Positions 27,111 to 35,415 of a stretch of DNA of 64,000 nucleotides are shown in pieces (the first letter of the stretch is position 1; each line of letters starts with the position of its first letter). Made by a program: the position numbers and the translations under genes. Under the pieces are notes generated by a model. The model searched no databases. It was not told the DNA's origin and saw only the letters and a program-made list of their open reading frames with translations. Source of the stretch: Virgibacillus chiguensis (GTDB lineage: Bacteria > Bacillota > Bacilli > Bacillales > Amphibacillaceae); assembly GCF_900129865.1 (NCBI RefSeq), contig NZ_FQXD01000014.1, forward strand, positions 41,950-105,949, in the 5' to 3' direction.

Positions 27111-27677
27111 ATGAGTTTACCAAATGGAGAACTTGTCTCCTTAAAAAAGTTTTACCAAATGCGGCAGCAGACCGATCAGCTTCTGGAATATATTGATGGC
27201 GTCGTTTACATGTTGCCCCCACCCTCCACCGTTCATCAACGGCTATCTATGCGATTAGCCGCGCAATTATATAACCTATTAGAAAGCGGTGATTGTGAGG
27301 TTTTTTCGGCGCCGTTTGATGTGAAACTAAGTAATGAAAATATTCCTGGAGATAAAGTGGTTATCCCTGATTTGTCTGTCATCTGTGACAAAAGTGGCTT
27401 GGATGATCAACAATATACAGGTGCTCCTACAATGATTATTGAAATAATTAGCCCATCCAATCAGGCGCATGACCTTATTACCAAATTGAATTTATATATG
27501 CAGTATGGGGTCAAAGAATATTGGATTGTGAACCCCCTGCTCAACACAATCATGGTATATGCCTTAAATGAAAAAGCGAAATACGAACAGAAAGACATTG
27601 TCCGTGAAAAGGGTATTGTGACATCATCAGTGCTTCCTGATTTTTCAGTTGATGCTGAGAAGTTTTTTCAGCAATAA
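27111..27677 (+). CDS. Uma2-family (DUF820) PD-(D/E)XK nuclease-like protein
   Basis: This 188-residue protein has the restriction-endonuclease-like core: IPDLSVIC (D87), IIEIISPSN (E111) and a lysine in LITKLNLYMQYGVKEYWIV (K125). The N-terminal YEYIDGVVYMLPPPS-like block (about 27-40) is typical of Uma2 proteins. The ATG at 27111 follows AAAGGGGTG by about 8 nt. The family is abundant in cyanobacteria and some Firmicutes, and its target is unknown. It stands alone between two terminators, so it may be a laterally acquired single gene. Confidence 0.85.
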   Translation: MSLPNGELVSLKKFYQMRQQTDQLLEYIDGVVYMLPPPSTVHQRLSMRLAAQLYNLLESGDCEVFSAPFDVKLSNENIPGDKVVIPDLSVICDKSGLDDQQYTGAPTMIIEIISPSNQAHDLITKLNLYMQYGVKEYWIVNPLLNTIMVYALNEKAKYEQKDIVREKGIVTSSVLPDFSVDAEKFFQQ

Positions 27678-27710
27678 CAGCGTTACGCGGAGAGGGTTCT
27701 CTTGTCCCTA

Positions 27711-27749
27711 AAAAAGTCAGTCCAAATGTAACATCTGGGCTGACTTTTT
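27711..27749. terminator. Bidirectional terminator
   Basis: AAAAAGTCAG and CC (27711-27723) pair with GG and CTGACTTTTT (27738-27749), with one mismatch. The A/T tracts suit both the Uma2 gene and the convergent MFS gene. Confidence 0.8.
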
Positions 27750-27844
27750 GCGCGCTATAGGAAATAAAGAAAGCCGCTCCCTCTCGTCAAAAATTCGCTC
27801 GTCATAGCGCTAAACTCGCTCAATAAGTTCTAATAATTTCCTTT

Positions 27845-29020
27845 TTACGTCCCCACTCGATTTGTTTCGTGTTGGGTGTTCTTCTGTACTAACATAGCTA
27901 CAGTAATCACAATTAAGATAAAGCTTATAAAATAAAAGAATGAAACGCGTTCAAAAACGTCAATAAAATAGCCACCAATAAAAGGTCCGCTAATGCTACC
28001 AATACTAAACATGATGCCAACCATTAAATTTCCAGCTGGTAGTAAGTTTCCGGGGAGTAAATCTGTCATATAAGAGATACCTAAGGAAAACAAAGAACCT
28101 ACACACATTCCTGCTAAAGTGAACAAGATAAATAAAGCAAGGATAGAAGACTCTAGAACGGCAGTAAACAGGAAACATAGCGAACCGAGTGATAATACAG
28201 TTATTAGTACCGATCTTCTACCAAATTTATCGCTTAATGCACCTAATGGAAATTGGGTAATTAAGCTCCCTGCAGCAAAGCAAGGAATAATAAGTGAAAG
28301 TGTGTTAACTTCATGGCCAATGCGGAGGCCATAGATAGGGAAAATGCTATGTAAAGATGCCTCTAAGAAACCATATCCAAAACCAGGTAACATTGCAATC
28401 CAGGCTATTTTAAAGGTTTGTTTAAAGCGTTGTATTGAACTTGTCGGATAAACTGGATCTACAGATTGTTCAGGCCATTGATTACGAAGGAAAAACAATA
28501 ATAGCCAGACGGTGAAGCTCAAAGCTGCAGAAGCTAGAAAAGGCACCGATTGGTGAATGGATAAAAGTCTTGTCATTAATGGACCTATAGCAAAACCTGC
28601 TCCAAATGATAAACCATAAAGAGCAATACTTCTTCCTCTTGTTTCCGCTGTAGCTGTTGCGGTTATCCATGTTTGTGTGCCAAAGTGCAACATCTGGTCA
28701 CCAATTCCTATAATAAGTCGCAATATAAACCAAAACCATAAAGACTCCCATACTGGAAATATAGCCAAAGAAAGAATGACGAGCAAACCGCCGACAAAAA
28801 TCATTGGTTTAAAACCAAATTTTCGCATGGGCTTTTCCATAAATGGAGAAGCGATTAAAACGCCAATATATAACCCTGTTGCATGTAAACCGTTAATGGA
28901 AGAGGCTACGCCATTTTGTTCAAGAATAATAGAAATTAATGGTAATAACATTCCTTGTGAGAAACCGGATATGAATACAAGCGCAATTAATATCCATAAA
29001 CGATATTTGGTCAGTTGCAT
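27845..29020 (-). CDS. Major facilitator superfamily transporter
   Basis: This 391-residue protein has twelve predicted helices. The motif-A-like GALSDKFGRRSVLI loop between helices 8 and 9 is clear, and the first-half equivalent is FMEKPMRKFGFKPM. The length and sequence style fit drug/proton antiporters of the DHA1 type. The substrate is unknown. It is a single gene on the minus strand, divergent from the OsmC gene. Confidence 0.85.
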   Translation of the reverse strand: MQLTKYRLWILIALVFISGFSQGMLLPLISIILEQNGVASSINGLHATGLYIGVLIASPFMEKPMRKFGFKPMIFVGGLLVILSLAIFPVWESLWFWFILRLIIGIGDQMLHFGTQTWITATATAETRGRSIALYGLSFGAGFAIGPLMTRLLSIHQSVPFLASAALSFTVWLLLFFLRNQWPEQSVDPVYPTSSIQRFKQTFKIAWIAMLPGFGYGFLEASLHSIFPIYGLRIGHEVNTLSLIIPCFAAGSLITQFPLGALSDKFGRRSVLITVLSLGSLCFLFTAVLESSILALFILFTLAGMCVGSLFSLGISYMTDLLPGNLLPAGNLMVGIMFSIGSISGPFIGGYFIDVFERVSFFYFISFILIVITVAMLVQKNTQHETNRVGT

Positions 29021-29352
29021 GATGGACTCTTCCCTTCTGAGTGTTTCTCTGTTGTTTGTTGACTTGGCAACTCTTTAGGATGCTTGAGCATGAAACAGAA
29101 ATCTTCACTGATGACGTATTTTTGGATGAAATTTGATTGTGTGTATATGTTTTTATAAAGGTTGTAGCTTTCTAAAACGACAAGGTGGTAAACAGCTATT
29201 TGCCCAATCAAACGGTTGATTCGATCCTTATAATTGGATAAACCTAGCAATAATTTACTAGGAATAGAGGAAAAGGTCAATTATTGTGAATAAATTGGCC
29301 ATATCGTTTATGATAAAAAGGAGAAGTATAATAAAAAATAGGAGGGAAGTTT

Positions 29353-29745
29353 ATGAAATTACATTTAAAAGAACATGGTTTTAGAACTGAATTAGACTTT
29401 GGGCAGTTAGATATTTCTGGAGATGAGGAATTTGGTTTTCGCCCGTATCAACTAATGGTTGCTTCGATCGCTAGTTGCAGTGGTTCAGTCTTTCGTCAAA
29501 TCCTTCAAAAGCAGCGCACAGACGTTCATGACATGCAAATTAATGCTACTGTCGAAAGAAATAAAGATGAAGCAAACCGCATCGAGAAAATAGCGCTTAC
29601 TTTTATTATTAAAGGTAGCCATTTAGATGCAGAAAAATTGTACAAAAGCTTACATGTAGCCCGTAATAACTGCTCTATGGTGCGTTCTGTGGAGGACAGT
29701 ATTGAAATTGTAGAGAGAATAGAAATTATTGAACTTAGCAGATGA
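29353..29745 (+). CDS. OsmC/Ohr-family protein
   Basis: This 130-residue protein has the family's two redox cysteines: C42 in ASCSGSVFRQIL and C107 in RNNCSMVRSV. The N-terminal beta region includes GFRPYQLMVASIA. OsmC/Ohr proteins reduce organic hydroperoxides as dimers; the YhfA-like subgroup is less characterised. GGAGGGAAG precedes the ATG. It stands alone before yfkD. Confidence 0.88.
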   Translation: MKLHLKEHGFRTELDFGQLDISGDEEFGFRPYQLMVASIASCSGSVFRQILQKQRTDVHDMQINATVERNKDEANRIEKIALTFIIKGSHLDAEKLYKSLHVARNNCSMVRSVEDSIEIVERIEIIELSR

Positions 29746-29810
29746 TTTGTTCACGTAGGTATAAAATTCATATGTCAGAAAAAGCTAAGGAAAAAGAAAG
29801 GGTTTGACAT

Positions 29811-30608
29811 ATGAACAGACGGAAGCATTCCATTTTCTTGATTCTTTTTGTTTCTTTCATAGTTATGGCGCTCGAACCAAGTCAAATACTAGCTAAAGAA
29901 AAGAAAGAGTCTTTTAAAATCCCTAGTCATGTACTAAATATTTCAAAAGATAATACTTTTCCTAATTCTACAGAGGATGAGGAAGTAATTGAGCCAAGTG
30001 AATTAACGAAAGAATTAACAGATAGTTTAGATATTCAAATTGAAAATCCAGTGTTAATTAAAATGTTAAATGAAACAACTTTAAACCCATCTCCAATTGC
30101 TTTTGGTTATCGAGGAATGGTTTATTTAGGACGTTGGCCATTAAATTATGAATCGCTGGAAACAACGATTAATTGGGAATACCAGCAAGTAAATAAAAAT
30201 GAGTTGAATAATACGAGTGGGTCAGAGCCTCAAGAAATAAACTATATACAACAAGAACAAAAAGAAATCAAAGGAGCATTGACGAATAAAATTAGCAAAC
30301 CGTCCGATGTGAAAAAAATGATGTTGCTCACAGCAAAAGAAAAAACGGAACTGCCACTTTCGTATCAGACAGTGATTGGAAAAAACACAAAAAAAGATAA
30401 TACGTATAAAGTGCCCAGTGATAAACTTGCCGTTCTCCAATCGTATGCACCAGCAGTAAATGAAAAAGGACAAGTTACATTTGGGGAAGTATATGTAAAG
30501 TTAAAGGGATCTGATAAATCCATAGCTGTCAAAAACGTGACGAAACAAGGAATTGGAGCCTGGATTCCCATTCAAGATCATGTCTCTTTCTCTTATAAAT
30601 TAAAATAA
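29811..30608 (+). CDS. yfkD: YfkD-like secreted protein
   Basis: This 265-residue exported protein has a signal peptide (residues 1-28, cleavage near ILA-KE). It contains PSPIAFGYRGMVYLGRWPLNYES (about 97-119), which I associate with the YfkD family. A polar, low-conservation middle (about 120-175) precedes a C-terminal beta-like domain. The family is confined to Bacillales and has no known function. It is close to pdaA, as in B. subtilis, where both lie in the yfj-yfk region. A strong terminator follows. Confidence 0.82.
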   Translation: MNRRKHSIFLILFVSFIVMALEPSQILAKEKKESFKIPSHVLNISKDNTFPNSTEDEEVIEPSELTKELTDSLDIQIENPVLIKMLNETTLNPSPIAFGYRGMVYLGRWPLNYESLETTINWEYQQVNKNELNNTSGSEPQEINYIQQEQKEIKGALTNKISKPSDVKKMMLLTAKEKTELPLSYQTVIGKNTKKDNTYKVPSDKLAVLQSYAPAVNEKGQVTFGEVYVKLKGSDKSIAVKNVTKQGIGAWIPIQDHVSFSYKLK

Positions 30609-30617
30609 TGTTTAAAA

Positions 30618-30652
30618 CAAAAAAAGCTATCGCCCTAGCGATGGCTTTTTTT
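30618..30652. terminator. Terminator of yfkD
   Basis: AAAAAAGC and ATCGC pair with GCGAT and GCTTTTTT around CCTA, ending in seven T residues. Confidence 0.9.
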
Positions 30653-30898
30653 ACATTTGCTCTATAACGAATGGAAGGATTCGCTTTCCATTTTCTAATT
30701 AGAATATCTTGGCTTGTAAGCAAGTATTGTGTGATAGTTTTTCTCTAAGGAAGTAAACGTTTGAAAATCATATTTCCTTTACCATGAGCGTATAATAAAT
30801 TGTAAAATACTGAAAATGTAAGAAGGGGTTGATTTTTTCTCTTTATTACTTTATCATAATGAAGTACTAAAGAGATGTGAAAGTGGGGAAGAAATAAA

Positions 30899-32200
30899 AT
30901 GGAATGGGTCGTCCTTATATCTGTTCTCATATTAACCATATTAAGTTTGTTACGTGTAAATGTCATTATCGCTATTATTGCAGCTGCGATTAGTGCTGGT
31001 TTGATGTCTGGGCTAAACATAAAAGAAGCTGTTGAACTGTTAGTTAGTGGAATGGGTGGTGGTGCCAATACTGCGTTAAGTTATATATTATTGGGTGCTT
31101 TTGCTGTAACAATTAGCTATACAGGTATTACATCATTACTAGTAACTTATCTTATTCGAGTATTATCAGGTAAAAAGACGATGCTTTTACTCGTAATAGC
31201 AGCTGTAGCATCACTATCACAAAATGTCATTCCTGTTCACATTGCATTTATTCCAATACTTATTCCACCTTTATTGCCACTATTTGATAAAATGCGTTTA
31301 GATCGGCGTGCAGTGGCGACGGCATTAACGTTTGGGCTAAAAGCTCCCTATATTCTAATTCCCGCAGGATTTGGTCTCATTTTTCATGAAACGATTGTGG
31401 AAAGTATGAAGCAAAATGGTGCGAGCATCACAGTGAACGAAACAGTGTTGGCGATGCTTATTCCAGGTTCAGGGATGATTGTAGGTTTGCTGATCGCTAT
31501 TTTTATTACGTACCGTAAAGATCGTGTAGTCAATGATGAACTAAAAGAAAAGACATCAAAGGAAGAAACAAAGGCAGTAACATTCAACAAACAACATGTA
31601 TTTACACTTATAGCAGTTGCTGGTGCTTTAACAGCGCAAATTATAACAAGCAACCTCATTATAGGAGCTCTTACGGGGCTTGTGCTCATGTTTTTATTTT
31701 TTGTTATTCCGTTTCATAAAGCAGATCAAGTTGTCAGTGAAGGTATCGGCATGATGGGAACAATTGCTTTTGTCATGCTTGTGGCCTCAGGTTTTGGAAA
31801 AGTATTGACAGAAACAGGTTCCGTAGAAGCGCTTGTAGAAGTATCTTCTGGATTTTTAAATCAAAATAAGGCGCTTATTGCTTTTATTTTGTTACTAGTA
31901 GGTCTAATCGTTACGATTGGGATCGGTTCTTCTTTTGGAACCATTCCTATCTTAGCGGCATTGTATGTTCCAATTTGCTTAGCTGCAGGCTTTTCCCCAT
32001 TAGCTACAGCTGCATTAATTGGAACGGCAGGTGCATTAGGTGATGCAGGGTCGCCAGCTTCAGATAGTACATTAGGTCCAACTTCAGGATTAAATGCTGA
32101 CGGCAGACATCACCATATTTGGGACACGGTGGTACCGACTTTTATACACTATAATATACCCCTATTTATCTTTGGTTGGGTAGCTGCAATTATTTTGTAA
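30899..32200 (+). CDS. Na+/H+ antiporter-family carrier (YuiF-like)
   Basis: This 433-residue polytopic membrane protein belongs to the group represented by B. subtilis YuiF. Its C-terminal half shows GSSFGTIPILAALYVPICLAAGF (about 341-363) and GDAGSPASDSTLGPTSGLNADGRHHHIWDT (about 381-410), a motif equivalent to the DHCSP region of NhaC. The charged cytoplasmic loop is near residues 201-225. The ion or solute handled is unknown; amino-acid transport has been suspected for relatives. It is monocistronic, with a terminator at 32249-32284. Confidence 0.85.
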   Translation: MEWVVLISVLILTILSLLRVNVIIAIIAAAISAGLMSGLNIKEAVELLVSGMGGGANTALSYILLGAFAVTISYTGITSLLVTYLIRVLSGKKTMLLLVIAAVASLSQNVIPVHIAFIPILIPPLLPLFDKMRLDRRAVATALTFGLKAPYILIPAGFGLIFHETIVESMKQNGASITVNETVLAMLIPGSGMIVGLLIAIFITYRKDRVVNDELKEKTSKEETKAVTFNKQHVFTLIAVAGALTAQIITSNLIIGALTGLVLMFLFFVIPFHKADQVVSEGIGMMGTIAFVMLVASGFGKVLTETGSVEALVEVSSGFLNQNKALIAFILLLVGLIVTIGIGSSFGTIPILAALYVPICLAAGFSPLATAALIGTAGALGDAGSPASDSTLGPTSGLNADGRHHHIWDTVVPTFIHYNIPLFIFGWVAAIIL

Positions 32201-32248
32201 ACAAGCCTAAATAAAAATACTGTTTGAAATTAAAATCACTATGACATG

Positions 32249-32284
32249 ACACCCCGTAGGAAGCTTTTTATCCTATGGGGTGTT
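32249..32284 (+). terminator. Terminator of the YuiF-like gene
   Basis: ACACCCC and TAGGA pair with TCCTA and GGGGTGT, with one mismatch and an AGCTTTTTA loop. TTCGTTTT follows. Confidence 0.8.
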
Positions 32285-32377
32285 CGTTTTAGTGTTGCTT
32301 CTATTATTGTTTGTGATAATAGATAAGAATAAATAGGCTGAAAATGTGCATAGTAAGATCAAAAAAGGTGATCATCC

Positions 32378-33169
32378 ATGAGAAAAAGATTTTCTATATG
32401 TGCCGTTTTAGTTATATTGGCTTCCTTATGTACGCCACTTTCATCTTTAGCGTCTGGCTATGGATGGGGGTACAGTAAAAACGAAGCGCATAAAATCCCG
32501 GATATTGGAAAATATGCAAGCCTGCTTGAAAAATACAATGCGTATTATGCAGATTCATCTGGAGAAAAAAATGTATACGTAACATTTGATAACGGCTATG
32601 AACAAGGTTATACAGCTGATATTTTAGATGTATTAAAAAAGCACCAAGTTCCAGCAACTTTTTTTGTTACAGGGCACTACGTAAAAGAAGAACCTAAATT
32701 AGTAAAACGTATGGTAAGGGAAGGGCATATTGTCGGTAACCACTCGTATCATCATCCTGACTTTACGGTTATGAATAAAGAAAATATAAAAAAAGAATTA
32801 GAATCCCTAGAGGAAGCAGTCGCAGCTATATCCGATCAAAAAGATATGAAATATTTACGCCCGCCAAGAGGAATGTTTAATGAAGATACATTAAATTGGG
32901 CGAATGAATTGGGTTATATTCACATCTTTTGGTCGCTTGCTTTTAAAGATTGGGAAACAGATAAGCAAAAAGGGTGGAAATATGCATTTGATCAAGTAAA
33001 AGAGCAAATTCATCCAGGCGCGATCATTTTATTACACACCGTTTCCTCCGATAATGCAAAAGCGCTTGAAAAAATGATTCGTGCGTTACAAAAACAGGGC
33101 TACTCATTTAAAAGTCTTGATGATCTGGTGTTAAGAAATAAACTCCCTGAAGCTATATACGGCTTATAG
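32378..33169 (+). CDS. pdaA: Peptidoglycan N-acetylmuramic acid deacetylase PdaA
   Basis: This 263-residue NodB-fold deacetylase is the same length as B. subtilis PdaA. It has a signal peptide (1-26), the PdaA-type first motif TFDNGYE (69-75), the metal histidines in NHSYHHPD (H122, H126), RPPRG (about 162-166) and ILLHTVS. PdaA deacetylates muramic acid as a step toward muramic-delta-lactam in spore cortex, which germination enzymes require. It implies that the organism forms endospores. Expression would be expected in the forespore; no promoter was assigned. Confidence 0.93.
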   Translation: MRKRFSICAVLVILASLCTPLSSLASGYGWGYSKNEAHKIPDIGKYASLLEKYNAYYADSSGEKNVYVTFDNGYEQGYTADILDVLKKHQVPATFFVTGHYVKEEPKLVKRMVREGHIVGNHSYHHPDFTVMNKENIKKELESLEEAVAAISDQKDMKYLRPPRGMFNEDTLNWANELGYIHIFWSLAFKDWETDKQKGWKYAFDQVKEQIHPGAIILLHTVSSDNAKALEKMIRALQKQGYSFKSLDDLVLRNKLPEAIYGL

Positions 33170-33423
33170 TTGTGCAGTAAGAGAGGGCTTTCAACAGAAG
33201 GAAAATTGAAGGTCCTCTTCCATTGTTTGAAACCATCATGCTTGCAAAAACGGAAGGGGCATGCTTAATGACGGGAGATATAGCATTTGGCAAGCAAAAT
33301 GAAAGTTTATGCTCAAGAATGAAGCCAATCATTTTGAAACTAAAGTCACGTGTACATTTTTATTTAAAATTTTCCTAATATTTGATATGATTAGAAAAAG
33401 TACTTAAACGAGGAGTTGATAAT
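33170..33423. other. Intergenic region after pdaA
   Basis: AGAGG and TTTCAA (33182-33195) can pair with TTGAA and CCTCT (about 33207-33219), an imperfect hairpin that may end pdaA transcription. The rest has no ORF. GAGGAG precedes the acyl-CoA synthetase gene. Confidence 0.45.
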
Positions 33424-35001
33424 ATGAAAAGAGAAGCACTTATTCCGCCTAAAGCATATAATATTGCCATGGAGATAGAGCGTCATGCAAACTGCAAGAA
33501 TAAACTAGCACTGATAAAGGAGAATGAATTTGGAGAAACCGACCAGCTTACATATAAGGAGCTAGTAAAGCAAGCTAACCAAATTGGTAACGTTTTCTTA
33601 AAAGCTGGCTTAAAAAAGGGTGACAAAATTTTAATTATGGTCAATCGCTCTTTTGAAGCATATGAAGTATATTTAGCTGCATTAAAAACAGGAATCATTA
33701 TTATTCCTAGCTCTGAAATGTTAAAAACGAAAGATCTTCAATATCGTGTATCACACGGAGAAGTAAGTGGTGTCGTTAGTTTGCATCGTTTCGCAAACCA
33801 ATTCGAAGGAATACGTGAATATGATCAGTTACATAAATTTGTTATTGGTGCAGCGGTAGATGGATGGGTATTTTTGGATGAAGAAAAGAAACAAGTCAGT
33901 GAGCAATTAGAAGTTGTTGACACAAGTAGAGAAGATACCGCTTTTTTACCATACACATCAGGTACAACTGGGAATCCAAAAGGGGTTGTCCATAGCCATG
34001 CTTGGGGGTACGCTCATTTAAAGGCAGCTGCATATAATTGGCTTGCTATCCAAGATGGAGATCGTGTATGGGGGACAGCAGGACCTGGTTGGCAAAAATG
34101 GGTGTGGAGCCCATTTTTATCCGTTCTCGGAACAGGTGCAACAGGCTTTTTTTACACCGGAAAATTTAACGCTGAAAAACATTTACAATTAATAGATGAT
34201 TATGAAATAAACATAATATGCAGTACGCCGACAGAATATCGTATGATGGCGAAAGTTGATAGCCTTCCACACTATAAGCTAACGTCCCTTCATAGCGCTG
34301 TATCAGCAGGCGAGCCACTAAACGTTGAAGTAATAGACATATTTAAGCATCATTTTAATATTACTGTACGAGATGGATATGGGCAAACGGAGAACACATT
34401 ATTGCTCGGGTTTACAAAGGATATGCAGGTGCGACCGGGATCAATGGGAAAGCCAACTCCAGGCAATAATGTAGAGGTAATTGATGAAAATGGTGTTCCA
34501 CTAGGTCCAAATGAAGTCGGAGATATTGCAGTGCGTTTAGATAGCCCAGCTTTGTTTTCTGAATATTATAAGGATACAGAGCGTACCAGTATGGCTAAAC
34601 GAGGTTCGTATTATATAACAGGGGATCGTGCCTATAAGGACCAGGATGGCTTTTTCTGGTTTGAAGGAAGAAGTGATGATATTATTATTAGCTCTGGCTA
34701 TACGATTGGTCCTTTTGAAGTGGAAGATGCGCTTATAAGGCATGCAGCCGTACAAGACTGTGCAGTCGTTGCAAGCCCTGATGAAATAAGAGGAAATGTA
34801 GTAAAAGCATTTATTGTTCTTCGGGGAGGCTTCCAACCGAGTGATCAGCTAATAGAAGAATTACAAAATCATGTGAAAACGATAACGGGGCCCTATAAGT
34901 ATCCAAGAAAGATTGAATTTATGGATGATTTACCAAAAACAACATCTGGTAAGACGAGGAGAGTAGAATTACGAAATAAAGAAAAGGTGGTAAATAAATA
35001 G
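33424..35001 (+). CDS. mbcS: Acyl-CoA synthetase, MbcS-like
   Basis: This 525-residue ANL-superfamily ligase has the AMP-binding motif YTSGTTGNPKGVVHS (about 177-191), GYGQTE (about 319-324), YITGDRA and a C-terminal LPKTTSGKTRRVELR with the adenylating lysine. Overall style matches the Bacillus MbcS/YtcI group, which activates branched or medium-chain acids such as 2-methylbutanoate and isobutyrate. It has no operon partner here. Acetyl- or propionyl-CoA synthetase activity is a less likely alternative. Confidence 0.87.
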   Translation: MKREALIPPKAYNIAMEIERHANCKNKLALIKENEFGETDQLTYKELVKQANQIGNVFLKAGLKKGDKILIMVNRSFEAYEVYLAALKTGIIIIPSSEMLKTKDLQYRVSHGEVSGVVSLHRFANQFEGIREYDQLHKFVIGAAVDGWVFLDEEKKQVSEQLEVVDTSREDTAFLPYTSGTTGNPKGVVHSHAWGYAHLKAAAYNWLAIQDGDRVWGTAGPGWQKWVWSPFLSVLGTGATGFFYTGKFNAEKHLQLIDDYEINIICSTPTEYRMMAKVDSLPHYKLTSLHSAVSAGEPLNVEVIDIFKHHFNITVRDGYGQTENTLLLGFTKDMQVRPGSMGKPTPGNNVEVIDENGVPLGPNEVGDIAVRLDSPALFSEYYKDTERTSMAKRGSYYITGDRAYKDQDGFFWFEGRSDDIIISSGYTIGPFEVEDALIRHAAVQDCAVVASPDEIRGNVVKAFIVLRGGFQPSDQLIEELQNHVKTITGPYKYPRKIEFMDDLPKTTSGKTRRVELRNKEKVVNK

Positions 35002-35178
35002 ACCTATCTTGTGAGGAGACCAAATAAATGGTTCTCCTCTTTTCTTGGACTATAGAAAGAAATTATAGACCAAACGGACGTCATTTTATCTGCATAGAGA
35101 ATGAATGATAGTCAAGTTTTCTAATAGAGATTCATTCACCTTGTGATGTTATGATGCATTTGAAAGTGAGCAAAGACC

Positions 35179-35235
35179 TTGAAAGTCAAATAAAGTCAAA
35201 GTATAATAATAGTCGAAAGGTCAAACAAAGTCAAA
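35179..35235 (+). promoter_or_regulatory. clpE distal promoter with two CtsR operators
   Basis: TTGAAA (35179-35184) and TATAAT (35202-35207) are 17 nt apart. A CtsR site, AGTCAAATAAAGTCAAA (35184-35200), fills the spacer. A second, GGTCAAACAAAGTCAAA (35219-35235), lies just after the -10. Both match the RGTCAAANANRGTCAAA heptad-repeat consensus. Confidence 0.92.
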
Positions 35236-35309
35236 GTCATGCGTAAATCATTAAAAACAAGCTTAAACTATCGTTTTACAGAAAAAATTAAAAAAGTGAA
35301 GCAAACCTC

Positions 35310-35366
35310 TTGAAAGTCAAATAAGGTCAGAGTATAATAATATTTGAAAGGTCAAAGATAGTCAAA
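35310..35366 (+). promoter_or_regulatory. clpE proximal promoter with two CtsR operators
   Basis: This is a near copy of the distal module: TTGAAA (35310-35315), 17 nt, TATAAT (35333-35338). CtsR sites are at 35315-35331 (one mismatch, GGTCAGA) and 35350-35366 (GGTCAAAGATAGTCAAA). The two modules have the same internal spacing and are 131 bp apart. Confidence 0.92.
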
Positions 35367-35415
35367 GTCAAACATTGATGATTATATAGATAAATTATAA
35401 AAGGAGGAGTCCTAT

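Noticed and set aside
29011-29280. 89-codon minus-strand frame upstream of the MFS gene
   Set aside because: It uses a TTG start with no ribosome-binding site and overlaps the MFS start. Composition looks random, and the area more likely holds the MFS promoter.
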